NCBI RefSeq assembly: GCF_015706575.1
Contig: NW_024037065.1
Coordinates: forward strand, 2,914,001-2,978,000
From: Patiria miniata
Taxonomy: Eukaryota; Echinodermata; Asteroidea; Valvatida; Asterinidae
Reading direction: 5' to 3'
DNA: 64,000 nt
The notes under the pieces were generated by a model that ran no database searches, had not been told where the DNA came from, and worked only from the letters and a program-made list of their open reading frames with translations. Made by a program: the position numbers and the translations under genes. Position 1 is the stretch's first letter. The number at the start of each line of letters is the position of its first letter. Positions 1 through 12,000 of the stretch are shown here, one piece after another.

Positions 1-800
1 TTTTGCCATCTATCACTGCTTTCTGCTTTCGAGCATTCGGAAATCCAATTACTTTTTGTATCGATCGGATTAACTTTGTAACAATACTAGTGCGCCGACC
101 ACATGGACAGTTATACAACAACACTTCCCGTCTATTGTCAAGTTCCGACCAGCTGTTCGTTCACATTGCACCACTCAGTTGCAATTACATGTACATACAT
201 ATTCTATTAAAATTGTAATATTTTTCCATACCTTATGCAATCTTTCCCATAGAATAGGTCAAACTGTACCCGGTTCCTTATACCCACACCTATTCCCTAT
301 TCATCCCATCCATTCATTAGGTCAAACTGTGCCCCAGAATTTCATAACTTCATTAATTCATATTTATATATCTACATATTTCCATATTTCCATATTTATG
401 TGACCTTTACATATTTCTATGCCCAAGGTCAAATTGTGTTAGGAAGACTACTTAAACTACTATCATTACCTTTGAATGGAACATGACTGTGACTTTTTGA
501 TTATTGTAACAAAAAAGTTAAACAAAATAAATATTTTAATATAACAGTCCTATTTCGCCCCTGACGAGCTGCCTATCATTGGTATCGGCATAGCTCTTAT
601 TTATATGAGTTCAGACGATCTTGAAACTTACGGCTCAATTAATTGTAGCCTGTGTGGAAAATAAGAGGAGGTATTTTCAAGTGAAAGTGGACCTTTTGCT
701 GTATTATTTTTTTCAAAAAGTAAAAAGTGCTTCTCCAATTGTTTTGGTCCGGCAAAATACTTTTGAAAAGCGGGGTGGGAAGAGTTCTGGAAATCTCCAT
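1..800. other. AT-rich non-coding DNA
   Basis: No reading frame here has recognisable domains or convincing splice sites. Short imperfect repeats such as 'ggtcaaactgt' recur near 258, 319 and 426. Nothing else is supported. Confidence 0.5.
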
Positions 801-810
801 TGACGATGGT

Positions 811-1183
811 GGCGCCGGCCGCGTAATTTTTATTCCTAGGAGGGTTAGGGGCAATGTCATGAATAATTCATGTTTATCCATGATAACGGACAATGACATC
901 AACAGCACTGTTGTTAGTTAAAGAACGGTTGTCGTCGAGCTACCACACAGTAGCCTAGTGGGTAGCGAGATTAGCTATGGATACAAAGATCCCTGGTTCG
1001 AATCCACGTCGTCGCTGCTCATTTTCTTCAGCTATTTTTCTTCTTAAAATTTATCACTTAGATAATTTTAAATTAAGAGGAAAATAGAACGAGAACCTAA
1101 CTCTTGCAATGATTCAAAGGAAAAACTGAAATATTGACATAGCCCCTAACCCCCCCCCCAGGAAAAAAATTACGCGCGCCGGC
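811..1183. repeat. Inverted repeat about 50 bp per arm
   Basis: The left arm (811-859) and the right arm (about 1135-1183) are imperfect reverse complements. Both contain a GGCGCCGG-like box, GCGTAATTTTT, and a run resembling GGGTTAGGGGC followed by ATGTCA. The right arm has an expanded C run. The enclosed segment contains a tRNA-like sequence. This could be a small non-autonomous element; no target duplication was identified. Confidence 0.45.
944..1016 (+). repeat. tRNA-like sequence with pol III A and B boxes (SINE head or tRNA pseudogene)
   Basis: An A-box match, TAGCCTAGTGG, lies at 951-961. A perfect B-box, GGTTCGAATCC, lies at 995-1005, at tRNA-like spacing. The acceptor stem does not pair and the T stem has one mismatch, so this is not a functional tRNA. 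Internal pol III promoters of this kind are typical of tRNA-derived SINEs. The downstream tail is AT-rich without a clear poly-A. Confidence 0.45.
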
Positions 1184-1256
1184 CCTTACACCTGTATTGT
1201 TCTGCTGTGAATAGGCCACTACATAACGTAGCCAACATCGGCGACCAAAAAAAAGT

Positions 1257-1325
1257 GTGTGTGTGTGGGGGGGGGGGGGGACCACACATCAAAAAAAGGA
1301 GAAATCATCCAGCCCCCCCCCCCCT
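1257..1325. repeat. GT, poly-G and poly-C simple repeats
   Basis: A short GT run leads into a run of about 12 G, followed some 40 bases later by a run of about 12 C. This is low-complexity sequence with no gene. Confidence 0.8.
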
Positions 1326-1810
1326 CCCCCGGCTACGAGCCTGAGTGGTCAGTTTTAAATGACTTTATAAACAGGTGGATGGATGAAGTCCAGCCATGGG
1401 GAAGATAAATGTATTTACGAGATTTCTTGTACAAGTTTAAAGGGGATTTCTGTAATTTCAAAAAATGATGTAGCATCATGTCGGGAAACGGGGATAACAT
1501 CAGTACGGGCATATCTCAGTTGAAATTTAAGAGCCTCTAGTTGTTGAATATTACAATACCAAAACCAATAAGCGAACTAAGGAACTAGAGGTTCGCGTTT
1601 GTTGAGTTACAAACGAGTGGTCCGGCTTGCATCTATTATTTGTCATAAACTATATTACAATAATCAACTAAAATTCATCCTGGCAGTAATGGGGACGTCA
1701 TGCACCGAGTTTAGTATTATGGTATGGTATATAATTATATCAAACGTAACTGTCGGGCAAGAAAACATCCGCATTTCCAGGAGAAAAAATGAGACCATTC
1801 CTTTGTATAG

Positions 1811-1951
1811 GCCTAAAGACATTATTAAGAATTAGTTCTTTATTAAAACCTTATGTAAGGCCTATACCATGTGAATTAATACAGGACTGAAAAAAGGTCA
1901 ATGCTAAATAAGAATTGTGTAAGCCTAAAGACATTATTGAGAATTAGTTCT
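1811..1951. repeat. Direct repeat, 112 bp period, with a further copy at 3973-4043
   Basis: A 29 bp sequence beginning GCCTAAAGACATTATT occurs at 1811 and 1923. The 72 bp at 1848-1919 recurs in the same orientation at 3973-4043 with one base missing. The two long copies therefore bracket the foldback at 1949-3965. They may be a tandem array into which the foldback inserted, or a duplication made by rearrangement. Confidence 0.75.
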
Positions 1952-3965
1952 GTTAAGGAGAATACACGAGAAAGTGTGGATTCGTAATTTAAGAATTCAC
2001 GAGGCGCGAAGCGCCGAGTGAATTCGTAAATTAAGAATCCACACTTGCGAGTGTATTCTTCGACTTAAACCATTGCGTCAAAAGAAGTATTGGCATAAAC
2101 AGTGAGTGGAGATGAAAATACTAGGGATAAATGTTGCAACCTGCCGCCACTTCCGCGATTGTGTACAAAGTCTATGGAGAGTCAAGAATTTTTTTTAAAA
2201 GTATTTCCTAACAAAATTGGAGATATTTCTCAGTCCCAGATTCATGTCTTATTATCCCCTTCATTGAGATGATATATGGAGAAAAAAAGTGGCGTCAGGT
2301 TGCAACATTTCGTCACCGACACCACGAAGTAACACCCATCTACATACCAGTAAAAACTAACAATCGGAGAAAACGGCAACTAAAGTTGAACGCCTTCTAA
2401 AACAACACTTTGCGTCAAAACGACAGAGTATTTTCAGTTGGGTTTCTCGTTGTGGACACTTGATGAATTGAATTTATTAAATCTGCTGTTTTTCACTCGT
2501 TTGTGTATTAAATAAACAAGAAATAAGAGAAAAAAGATGAGTGTTAGTTCGTGAAACCGAAAAAGCTGCGAAACTGTAAATTTTCGTTTTCACGAAGTAA
2601 CACTCTTCAATGTATTTAACACGAGGAAAGTGCAAATTCAGGTCAGCGCGCGCGCGCTCATACAACTTGTTACAAGAAGAGTGTTACTTCGTGAAAACGT
2701 TTTTGCTCACTTATGAGCAGAGTGCGCGCCATGCATTGCAATGGAAAATAGAACTTGAGTGTTACTTCGTGAAAACGAAAATTGTCACTTTTGCGCAAAA
2801 GTTGCCATGGATACTTAGCGTAATTATTAAAGTTACGCTCTTGAAGCTTTGAAACTTCGTGCAATGGTAGGCCTTGATGAATAATGTTTAAAAATCCAAA
2901 AAACTGAAAATCGAAAAAAATATGCTTTAACATGGTAGAGTGTTACTTCGTGGTGTCGGTGACGATTTGTCCCGACTCCTTCCGTTGACAAATTGATAGT
3001 TCAGACGATGATTTCTTTCTGACTCAAAGTAGGTTTTGCAGTGACGGCGAAGAATCTGACAGGGAAGATGCATTGATAATTTCGGAAGGCAATTTTCACG
3101 CAGAATGTCCTATTAATGCTCATTATAGTTAAACCATTGCTATGACGTCACACTATTGTTAAAAGTGTGGATTCGGATCTACGAATCTCTTACACTGGTC
3201 ACAAAGTGTGGATTCGGAACGAAGAATCTTTAGTAAAGTGTGGATTCGGAATTACGAATCCACACTTTGAAAACGTCGGACAATTGTTCTCCATAATGAG
3301 CATGAACAGGACCGTCTGCCTGAAAATTTGCTTTCCAAAGATTACCAATGCATCTTCACTGTCAGATTTTCTGCCGTCATTGCAAAATCTACTTTAGTCA
3401 GAAAGAAATCATCGTCTCAACTATCCATTTTGACGTATGTGGCGATACAAATGCTAAACACGCCAGGAAACAATGTTGCAACCTGACGCCACTTCCGCAC
3501 TTGTGTACAACGTTTATGGAGAGTAATTTCAAGTATTTCCTAACAATTTTGGAAACATTTATCAGTCCCAGATTCTTGTCTTATTATCAATTTTGCAACA
3601 AATGGCCTTCATTGAGATGATATATGAAGAAAAAAGTGGCGTCAGGTTGCAGCATTCTTTCTTATACTTCTGTTGACGCAATGGTTTAAGTCGAAGAATA
3701 CACTCGCAAGTGTGGATTCTTAATTTACGAATTCACTCGGCGCTTCGCGCCTCGTGAATTCTTAAATTACGAATCCACACTTTCTCGTGTATTCTCCTTA
3801 ACAGAACAATTGTCTGACGTGTTCAAAGTGTGGATTCGTAATTCCGAATCCACACTTTACTAAAGATTCTTCGTTCCGAATCCACACTTTGTGACCAGCG
3901 TAGCAGATTCGTAGTTCCGAATCCACACTTTTAACAATAGTGTGACGTCATAGCAATGGTTTAAT
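1949..3965. mobile_element. Complex nested foldback element
   Basis: Several inverted-repeat pairs are visible. 1949-2088 pairs with 3665-3805, and both arms contain the motif gtgtggattcgtaattt and an internal palindrome around gaggcgcgaagcgcc. 2133-2305 pairs with 3475-3653; each of these is itself bounded by GTTGCAACCTG and CAGGTTGCAAC. 2983-3120 pairs with 3295-3450. 3128-3290 pairs with 3807-3963. The first three pairs make a hairpin with arms of about 510 bp, the left arm being split by the MITE at 2311-2964. No coding frame is supported. Foldback transposons have this architecture. Confidence 0.7.
2311..2964. mobile_element. 654 bp MITE with perfect 25 bp terminal inverted repeats
   Basis: The ends at 2311-2335 and 2940-2964 are perfect reverse complements over 25 bp, beginning CGTCACCGACACCACG. 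ATTT flanks both sides (2307-2310 and 2965-2968), consistent with a 4 bp target duplication. The subterminal motif 'gttacttcgtgaaaacg' and its partial forms recur inside, near 2593, 2684 and 2760, some inverted. No transposase is encoded, so the element is non-autonomous. It interrupts the left arm of the surrounding foldback and so is younger than it. Confidence 0.8.
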
Positions 3966-4049
3966 TATTAATACCTTATGTAAGGCCTATACCATGTGAA
4001 TTAATACAGGACTGAAAAAGGTCAATGCTAAATAAGAATTGTGCAAAAG

Positions 4050-5140
4050 CTGGGAACTGAAGTCTACGTACGCGACAACATGGATCCTCATTCTACCCCC
4101 ATATACAGTGATATCATTAACATACAGTCCACGTTATCTTGTGATATTAAAGATCAAACTAAAATCGTCTTTATATTAATACCAACCTTAAATATCCGCG
4201 CAAGATTGCGCACCGTGACATCTGCATGGTGCACGTTGATCCGCACGGAATCAGTGTAAAATACGCTGCTGAACATTATGAATGTCAGCGATCAAATGAC
4301 GGTAGTATTCCAGCAAGCCGGACTCCTTGTGACATGGTTACCCCCCTTTTTGGATTTCCCAGGCTGTGACGCCATCCCAAGGACACATTAAAATTCCAAG
4401 GTTCTTTATTGCTTAATTGCCAAACCTAAAAGATGGTCAAATGGTTGACAGGACTTTTGACTGTTTTTTCATTCACATGTTCTCGTAAGACAAAACTCTG
4501 AAAATGAAGCAACTAACCGTTTATCGCTTTTCACAATTAAGAAAAACAACAAAAAGATCATTGTTTTTTGTGACCTAATACCGTTTGACCGTTTTACAAA
4601 ACTGTTAAACGGTCAATGGTGCGTTTAATGTTTTTGTTTTTTAGTGAACCCAAAACGGTAAAACGAAATAACGGTATGTCCCGGGATTCACTGTAAGACA
4701 GTGTCTGCCCAGTTGCTGCCACTGGCATGAAGGAAAACAATGGCTCTGCTGTAGCCATCTATTCCACCATGGACAACATTATGAAGGAAATTATTATGAA
4801 GGAAAAAGCTTCATGAAATTTTAGACCGATGTGATGTGCACATGGACACTGTATTCAGAACTACATGTACATGTACATGTATTAGGAAATGTCAATTTCA
4901 AAACAGGGTACAGTAGCGTAAAATGGTAACTTTTTTCAGTGACAGTGCATGGACTAAATGATGTTGTGTAGCGTGAATTATAAATAGCGATAATTACAAC
5001 AGTCTTTGTTCTATTGACGTAAGACTTTACAGATGTACTTAACATTGTCACCTTCACAGGTACACATAATTTTACGCAAATCTATCATTGTACGGCAAAG
5101 ATCTTGGAGGGGGGTGGATCCGCCCCCTTTTACCCCGTCC
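4050..5140. other. Non-coding DNA with short palindromes
   Basis: No gene is supported. 4575-4680 has repeated ACCGTTT/AAACGGT motifs that can pair with each other. A CATGTA microsatellite lies near 4862-4880. Confidence 0.5.
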
Positions 5141-5149
5141 CCTCAAGAT

Positions 5150-5282
5150 GGCGGACATCTTGACGTTTGAAAAAATGAAAACATTGTTTTGGGGAGTCAG
5201 TAGATCCTAATGTTTCCAAATATGTATAGTTTTGCTAATCCCCCCCAAAAAAAAAAACACGAAAATACATTGTGAACCGTAC
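5150..5282 (-). repeat. Dispersed repeat, copy 1
   Basis: Read on the minus strand, this segment resembles 21330-21465 read on the plus strand. Shared features, in order, are a GTATTTTCGTG-like start, a T run into a G run, GATTAGCAAA, CTATACAT, and a later AATGTTT. The divergence suggests an old interspersed repeat. Confidence 0.55.
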
Positions 5283-5289
5283 TATAAAA

Positions 5290-6060
5290 AAATACCCTTT
5301 TCATCAGCCGCATAGCCTTATGCAAATGAGAAATCCCATCTGTAAGAGTAAGTTATCTTAACGTTGATAGAGAGAAAAAGAGAACAATATGTACAGATGC
5401 AGTTTCTCACCGTATTAATTTATGTTTGCAATCAATGTGCCATAAGGCCAAGGGTGATGACACACAGTAGTGCCTTCGTCTTATAGCGTAAATCTGTCGT
5501 AACTCCTGCCTTGCTGGATCACATCAAAATAAACTTTCACGCAGTATTCGACGCTGGATCCTCATACCCCGTGAGCACAAGTAGCCATGTACTGTTTTCA
5601 GGCCTGCAAATAAATGGGAAAAAAACATTCATGTCGTAAATGGTTATGATATGATCAGGGGCGGAACCAGGATTTTCAAAAAGGGGGGGGGGGACACAAA
5701 AACTTTGTGCGCGTTGCACACATAACGAGACTGAAGCGCGAAATCCCTTGCGGGCGGGGTTGAGAGCACTGCAAGCTCTAGTATTTTAGATGTTCTCTCC
5801 TACATATAACAATATTTTTTTCTGTCAAATATATAATTTTATGTCACTGTTGATGTTAGTTGAAAATGAACCCCAAAATTAGAAAGTGCTGATGATAGCC
5901 CCCGTGTGAAACAAAAACAGAACATGTGTTATTTTGCGAGCGGAACTGAAAGCCTGATGTTACAAACATGTTATTGTGCATGCTTATAAGAAAGTTCTTG
6001 TTTGTAGTAATATAAAAAAGCAAGCACAGAAACTGGATATATTCAGATAGCCTCAAAAGA
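5290..6060. other. Non-coding DNA, no feature recognised
   Basis: Short reading frames exist but none has recognisable content. A G run lies near 5683-5693. Confidence 0.4.
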
Positions 6061-6224
6061 TTTGTGTTGACAGTTGAGGATGAACTGGAGGCGAGCCTTC
6101 ATTTCTCAATCTAGAAAAAGATATATACAGTGTACTCAAGGATTTTTCTTTCTCCTCATCATGCTATCTCCTGGTTTCCTAGTCATGCAGTCTTCTTGGT
6201 GCAGGTTTTCTTTGTGCTTGTCTT

Positions 6225-6665
6225 TTCGGTCGCGGTATCCTTGTTGCCGGTCTTCTCGGTCCCGGTATTTTCGGTCGCGGTCTTCTCGTTCGCGGTATCC
6301 TTGTTGCCGGTCTTCTCGGTTGCGGTATCCTTGTTGCCGGTCTTCTCGGTGCTTGTCTTCTCGGTCCCGGACTTCTCAGTCGCGGTATCCTTGTTGCCGG
6401 TCTTCTCGGTCCCGGTTGTTTTCGGTCGCGGTCTCCTCTGTCCCGGTATCCTTTTTGACTGTCTTCTCGGTGCCGGTCTTTTCGGTCCCGGTATTCTCGT
6501 TCCAGAAATTCTCTGTTCTTGTATTTTCGGTCCAGATATTCTCGGTTCCGGTATTTTCGGTCCCGGAATTCTCGGTCCTGGTCTTCTCCATCCCGGTCTT
6601 CTCGGTCCCGCTCTCCTTGGTCCCCATCTTCTCGGTCCCGTTCTCCCAGGTCCCGGTCTTCACGA
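6225..6665. repeat. Minisatellite with units of about 15 bp
   Basis: Imperfect tandem copies of 'ttctcggtcccggta'-type units (15-18 bp) run through the segment, with a longer 30 bp higher-order form at 6235-6420. Because the unit length is a multiple of three, long open frames appear on both strands (serine/arginine/valine-rich on plus, GTEKT or DRED repeats on minus). A minus-strand coding repeat is possible, but I treat it as satellite DNA. Confidence 0.65.
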
Positions 6666-6855
6666 ACTGTGTCTTGATCTTCATCCTTGTTGAAAAAAGT
6701 ACATAATATACATGTATTGTCTAAATGGGCTTCTCATACAATGAGTATATTAGTCAGTGATGGGCAAAAAAGAAAATGTATTTTCAAATGTAGATCATTC
6801 CAATGCCAATTCCATCTTATGAATAGGTTGTGCCGATGGGTCATGTACAACTTAC

Positions 6856-7048
6856 AAAAAGGGTAAAGACTATCGGATGGGACCCAGTCAGAATCGTGTC
6901 CCCCAACTTCATCTTTGTCGTCAACATCATCTTCTACATCAACATCATCTTCTTCAACAACATTATCTTCTTCATCAACATCATCTTTTTCATGTCCCCT
7001 ATCTCCAACTCCTTCATCAGTGTCATATTCTTCGTCATTGAAATCTTC
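6856..7048 (-). CDS. Possible acidic exon
   Basis: On the minus strand a pyrimidine-rich tract ending in CATTCAG precedes 7048, and a strong GTAAGT donor follows 6856. The enclosed 193 bases stay open and encode a very acidic stretch starting EDFNDEEYDTDEG, rich in DD, EE and DV pairs, ending near SDWVPSDSLYPF. The codons are GAT/GAA repeats, so the signal could also come from a trinucleotide repeat. Joining it directly to the open frame left of 6685 creates a stop codon, so no larger gene model can be given. Product unknown. Confidence 0.3.
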
Positions 7049-7059
7049 CTGAATGTAAA

Positions 7060-8540
7060 AAAAATCAATAGCAAAAAATGATAAGTCTGCCACCCCCAGC
7101 TTTGTTTCAGTCTGTTGATGTATTACTAAATACCTTTTCCCTCTTGACAATGTATCCTTCATGTATACTAAAAGATCATATGCCGGCTGTCTGTCTAACC
7201 TTTTAAACTAATAACCTAACTAATAACATTATCGTTTGAAAACTTATATCAGGAATTTATTTTAAGTTCGGCGAAGCTCATGCAAGCCTTAATCATTTGT
7301 TGATTCATTGGCAACATTTAGTAGCTGAATGAGAAAGTGGCCTGACGCTGAATTTGGGTGTAATTCTAAACATGACTAAGAAACTTTTAGTTCAGTAAAT
7401 TCTTGTACCACTATTCTAGGATCTCAATTTCAAATCAATTTTCATAAGGTTAGTTGTTTGCACCCTTCTGTACGTTTTGAGCAAAAATTGCAAGTGATGG
7501 ACTGTAGTTTAAGTGATTGGCTAACTCCATCAATCATAATTTTCTTGTGCATCTGATCACAAAGCATAAAGACAACCAAAGGGAAACGTTACCTTTCTAC
7601 ACTCGGTCACCTCACCATCTTTGAAGCCCTCTTTTTCCTGTATTTTGTTGAAATACCACATAGCCAGCAAAATAAGTGGACTTGGATTTAGATCTTATTT
7701 TTTTTTTTTTGCAAATAAAACAAGTAGAGTGCTGAAACCATAGACATTGGTGTGGTGGTTACAATCGTCATCTCTGATTTGTCTGTTCAGCTTTTGGGTA
7801 TTGTGCAATTAATGTACTTTGCAAAAATATATTTGATGACATGATTCGTACTTAATTTTGATTTAGGCGGGAACTTGCATACGCGCGCATTCGTTGTATG
7901 TACACGGTACGCGTACTACGCCGCGCAACGATCATTCTTTCGTAAAATTGATGATCATCGTGCATCAGGCCAAGCTAAAGCTCCGCTCTAATTCTGAGGG
8001 ATATGCATGGCAGTGCTACAAAATCTCACCCCTGTCAACCTGACAATGTCGAACTCAGTGCAAAGGTAGGCCACAATGTGTTTTATATTTGTTGATTTAG
8101 ATTAATTATTTGTCGGATGTGGTAAGGCCTGGGGACATGCATTACATGAGACTGGAGGGAGTAGGATTGAGCCTAGCATGCAGGTTTAATCCAACCCCGT
8201 CCTCGCCTCCTCGTCCGGCCGCATCCGTTCAGCCTAGGCTAGGCCGGGCACTAGGCCGGACCACATTATAACCAGGGATGAGTCGATGATCAGGTCTGAG
8301 CACTTGCACATGGTCTAAAGCGTTATCAGATGAGCTGATCGACGGGTTCCCGTAATGCTCCAATTTCAAAATGTTCGTAGGCTTAGCCTGTACTGTACGT
8401 ACGTACATGTACATGCACATGTTTATACACAAACATGATGAACGAAGCTTTACTGCATGCAGCAGGCGCGAGGCCGAGGCTAAGCTAGGCATGAATATAT
8501 GCGCGCGGGCACAATTTTTACCGGAGCTACGGTACACCTA
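7060..8540. other. Non-coding DNA
   Basis: No gene is supported. From about 7870 the sequence becomes richer in CpG and CGCG words. Confidence 0.4.
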
Positions 8541-8543
8541 CGA

Positions 8544-8632
8544 CTGTTGCCTGTCATTCAATGTTGGTCAAGAGCGCACGCGTAATATGCCGGCGCACTT
8601 CAGACTGATTATTAGTGAATGACAGGCAACAG
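8544..8632. repeat. 17 bp perfect inverted repeat with a 55 bp loop
   Basis: CTGTTGCCTGTCATTCA at 8544-8560 is repeated in inverted form at 8616-8632. The hairpin sits about 115 bp outside the left end of the RecQ element. It may be the remains of a very small MITE; no target duplication was seen. Confidence 0.6.
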
Positions 8633-8746
8633 CCGCCAAGCATTTTGGCTAAGTTGACGCACGCGCACGGTCAGTGGATACATGACCCATGACCTCAAGC
8701 ATGCATCGTACGCGCGTGCAATGCAGTCGCGTCTTGGTCGTAGACT

Positions 8747-8756
8747 CGTACCGTGC
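8747..8756. repeat. Left target-site duplication (10 bp)
   Basis: CGTACCGTGC abuts the left end of the RecQ element and is identical to 18385-18394. Confidence 0.7.
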
Positions 8757-9030
8757 CAACCTCGTCCCCAGTGCTTACTTTATTTCCAACCTCGTTTCCA
8801 ATAGTAAACCCTGGATAGGAAACTCTGTACTTGTGCTCTGATTGGACAACGACAATACAATATTAGCATATGTTCCATATTCATAAATCTATAAGAATTA
8901 CACCGTACAGTTGGTGACTTCTTTTTAAGCTCGTTAAAAGTTAAGTTAGATTGCGCGCGAAATAGTCTGAAAGTCACACACGATAGGCCTACAACTTTTC
9001 TAGCCCAGAAAGTCTTGCCGAGTTTCTACA

Positions 9031-12000
9031 ATGGCGACGCCCAGTCCCTGTAAAACTAAAAGTACCCCAGTCAAATCTGATACTTGCATGCTGTGCTCCA
9101 AAAGGGACAAAAATGGAACGCACTTATGGGGAGTCATTGGACGAAAAAAGAATTTCCCGCAATTGCTGTCACAACTCAACGTACCCGTTCCGGATTTGAG
9201 CGACTTGGTTGGTGACATACTCTGCCGAAGTTGTGGAACGAAGGTGCACAAAATGGTTACGTTTTTGGAGGAGGCACGTGTGAACATCGCTAAAATGACA
9301 CTAAGTCGTACCAGTCGTAGCAAACGGTTCCTGACTTCTCCTGCTCAGAGTGTTCCTACTGCGAAACGGCGGGTTTTTGAGCCAAACACCGGTGCCCAGG
9401 CCCGCGCCCGTCCCCCAAGGCCAATTGCCCCGAAAGCCTGTCCATCGTCGGAAGCGGCAAGTCCCAGGTCTTTGCCTCATAAGTGCGCAACTTATGGGCA
9501 AACCACAACGAAGACTGGTCTCGCACGGGTATGGGATTTTTTTCTTGGATTTATTTACATTTATATTAACTCTCAAAAAAAAATGTGCTTGGCCTACAAA
9601 ACTGTACCTTAATAATTCCTTGTGTTGTGCTTTTATTTTAATTTGATAACGATTGATTATTAATATTGATGATACATTGACATTGTTTATATCTGCACCT
9701 ATCAAATTCCCCCTGCCCCCCTCCCCCGGCTCTCCCACATCCCCTCCCCCCATTTTGTCACTTCAAAAGTGACAATCCCCCACGTCTTGGGTGGGGCAGC
9801 CCGGGGGGGGGGGGGGAAGATGGAGGAAACAATTGATAAGTGCATAGTGTGTGACATGTTAATGACCTTGGCGCCAACTTTTTTTTAAATGGGGTGGGGG
9901 AGGGAGGGGGAACTGAATTACAGGCATGACAGGGGACAATGCCTATAGTCACTACAGTTTGGAAGATCCTGGCTAATTACACTTTGAAATAGAATTCTGA
10001 ATCTGAATATGGAAACATTTTTTATTTGGAAACAAACAATTTGCAAAGTGTCGTCCTAAATCATATTTCTGTAGATGTCTAGTTAATCATGTAAAACAAA
10101 AGGCAAAATTTGCATTGAGTTCATCCAAAAATTTGCAGCTTTTGCAGAACAACTTTTCTCAGGATCAAGGGTCATGAAAATTTGATCTTTTGATTTCCCC
10201 TGGTTAATAAACTGCTGAGTGCCTCACAATAATGGTTGAGCACTAGTGAGTCAGTCACATGGAAGTTGTTGATACCCGTGTCAATAACAGTATTACGCAG
10301 TTGCCTTTTTAATTAATTTTGACATCCTTTTTCTCTTCATTTCATTCAATTTCAGTACACAAGTTCAAATCAGCGCTTGCTGAGCGTGGAAGAATTCAAC
10401 GGCTTGTCATCAATAGTGTCAAGTAGAGATCCAGACTCCATTGCAAACGTCATGTGGGGGATAAAACCCATACAGAGTGCAGTGAAGCACTTGAGTCTGG
10501 CAGAGGTGAAAGCAAACTGCTGCAGTCTGCAGCGTTGTTCCATACTCAGGAAATGCGACTTCTCAGATCATTCCAACTTCAATTGGAGAGACATCCTCCA
10601 GGAGATGGATAAACAGTAGGTGGCATCAGTTCTCTTTGTCATCCCTATGTACACCCCTCAACAAATAATGCATGATATGTTCCTGTTAGAAGGAATTGAT
10701 AAAGAACAGATCAACTCTGTAACCCAACCCACCCAACAAACATGTGAACATTTAAGCTCTTCCTTTTAAATGCTGACTCAGTTCAAGTTAATTCGAAATT
10801 TCTATTGTGTTGTAAAAACTGTACAGAAAACTGCCAACTCAGTCACAGGCATATATTATACTTTAAATAAAACTTACAAAAGTGAAAAATAATTGCAGTA
10901 ATGTACATTTCAGGTGTCCATTTCTACTTGATGTCCTTGTGACAACAGCTAGTGATGATTCACATGTCTTCGAGGATGCCAAAGTACCGGTCATCTGCAT
11001 GGTATATGGAATGCTGTTGTACCAGAGGAGTTGTCGCATTGGAAGACTGCAGCAGCTGTTCACGATCCTTTTAAGTAGATCAGCAGCCAAGAAGGAGGTC
11101 AGTTTGTTTGTTTGTTTTTCTGAAATCAATTGCCGATAAAATCACTTAGTTTTATTTTGAAATTCTGTTGGTGACAACTGCATGAAGCTGTATAGTTCTG
11201 TGCAGTAAATGAAACTTTGGGAATATGGGAAATAGTTGCTAAGTTGTAATTATTGGTAAAAGAGATCACTTTCACACAATGCCAGGACTATTTCAGTCAA
11301 TTTTTTTCTTCACTTTCTGTTATTTTATATTAACACCAGCGACCATGGTATATTCTAACAAAACCCCAGAGTGAGAGTATTCTTCATGTAATGTTATGCA
11401 AACTTTTCCATGACACTCAAGTGAAAATATTCAAGATGGAAAATATTATAACTCCTGCAGCAGGCACTTTGTTTTCAATAATGAACACAAATAAAATCCA
11501 CAAATGAAATATGCTTTTTGCCCCCAAAGCCTGAGACACTGTGGAGGACCCCCCCCCCCCGGTCCCCTTCAAGTGGTGCTTGTGTAAAATGGTGGGTGAA
11601 TTTCTGAAACCATAATTCTACCTCCATGGTTATACAGTCTGTACAAAAGAAATCCACACTGAAAACAGCTACATGTATTTGAAACCTTACAGTCAAGTCT
11701 TGTTAATTCAAATTCAAAATGTTTTTTTTTAATCCAGAATTTTGTATTAAGAGGATCATCAGCCCCAGATCAAGGCTTTATATTTACTTTATCCAAATCT
11801 TAATAAGTCATTCAATCATACAGGTTTTTGTTTCAATATTTATTTTCCAAACAGATCTACAGGGAGTTTCAGCGGGTGGGAGTATGCCAGTCCTTCACAC
11901 AAAAAGATGTGCTGCTGAACAAAATCGGTGGTCATTTCAACGAGGAAGCAATGGAACTGGTCAAGAAGGGAAGCAAATTCCAGATTATTGGAGATAACTT

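Noticed and set aside
951..1005. Functional tRNA gene
   Set aside because: A and B boxes are present, but the acceptor stem does not pair.
6074..6706. Long serine/arginine-rich plus-strand frame
   Set aside because: It is a translation of the minisatellite; all frames through it look open because the unit length is a multiple of three.
9301..9753. Minus-strand frame opposite exon 1
   Set aside because: It is a shadow of the spliced plus-strand gene.
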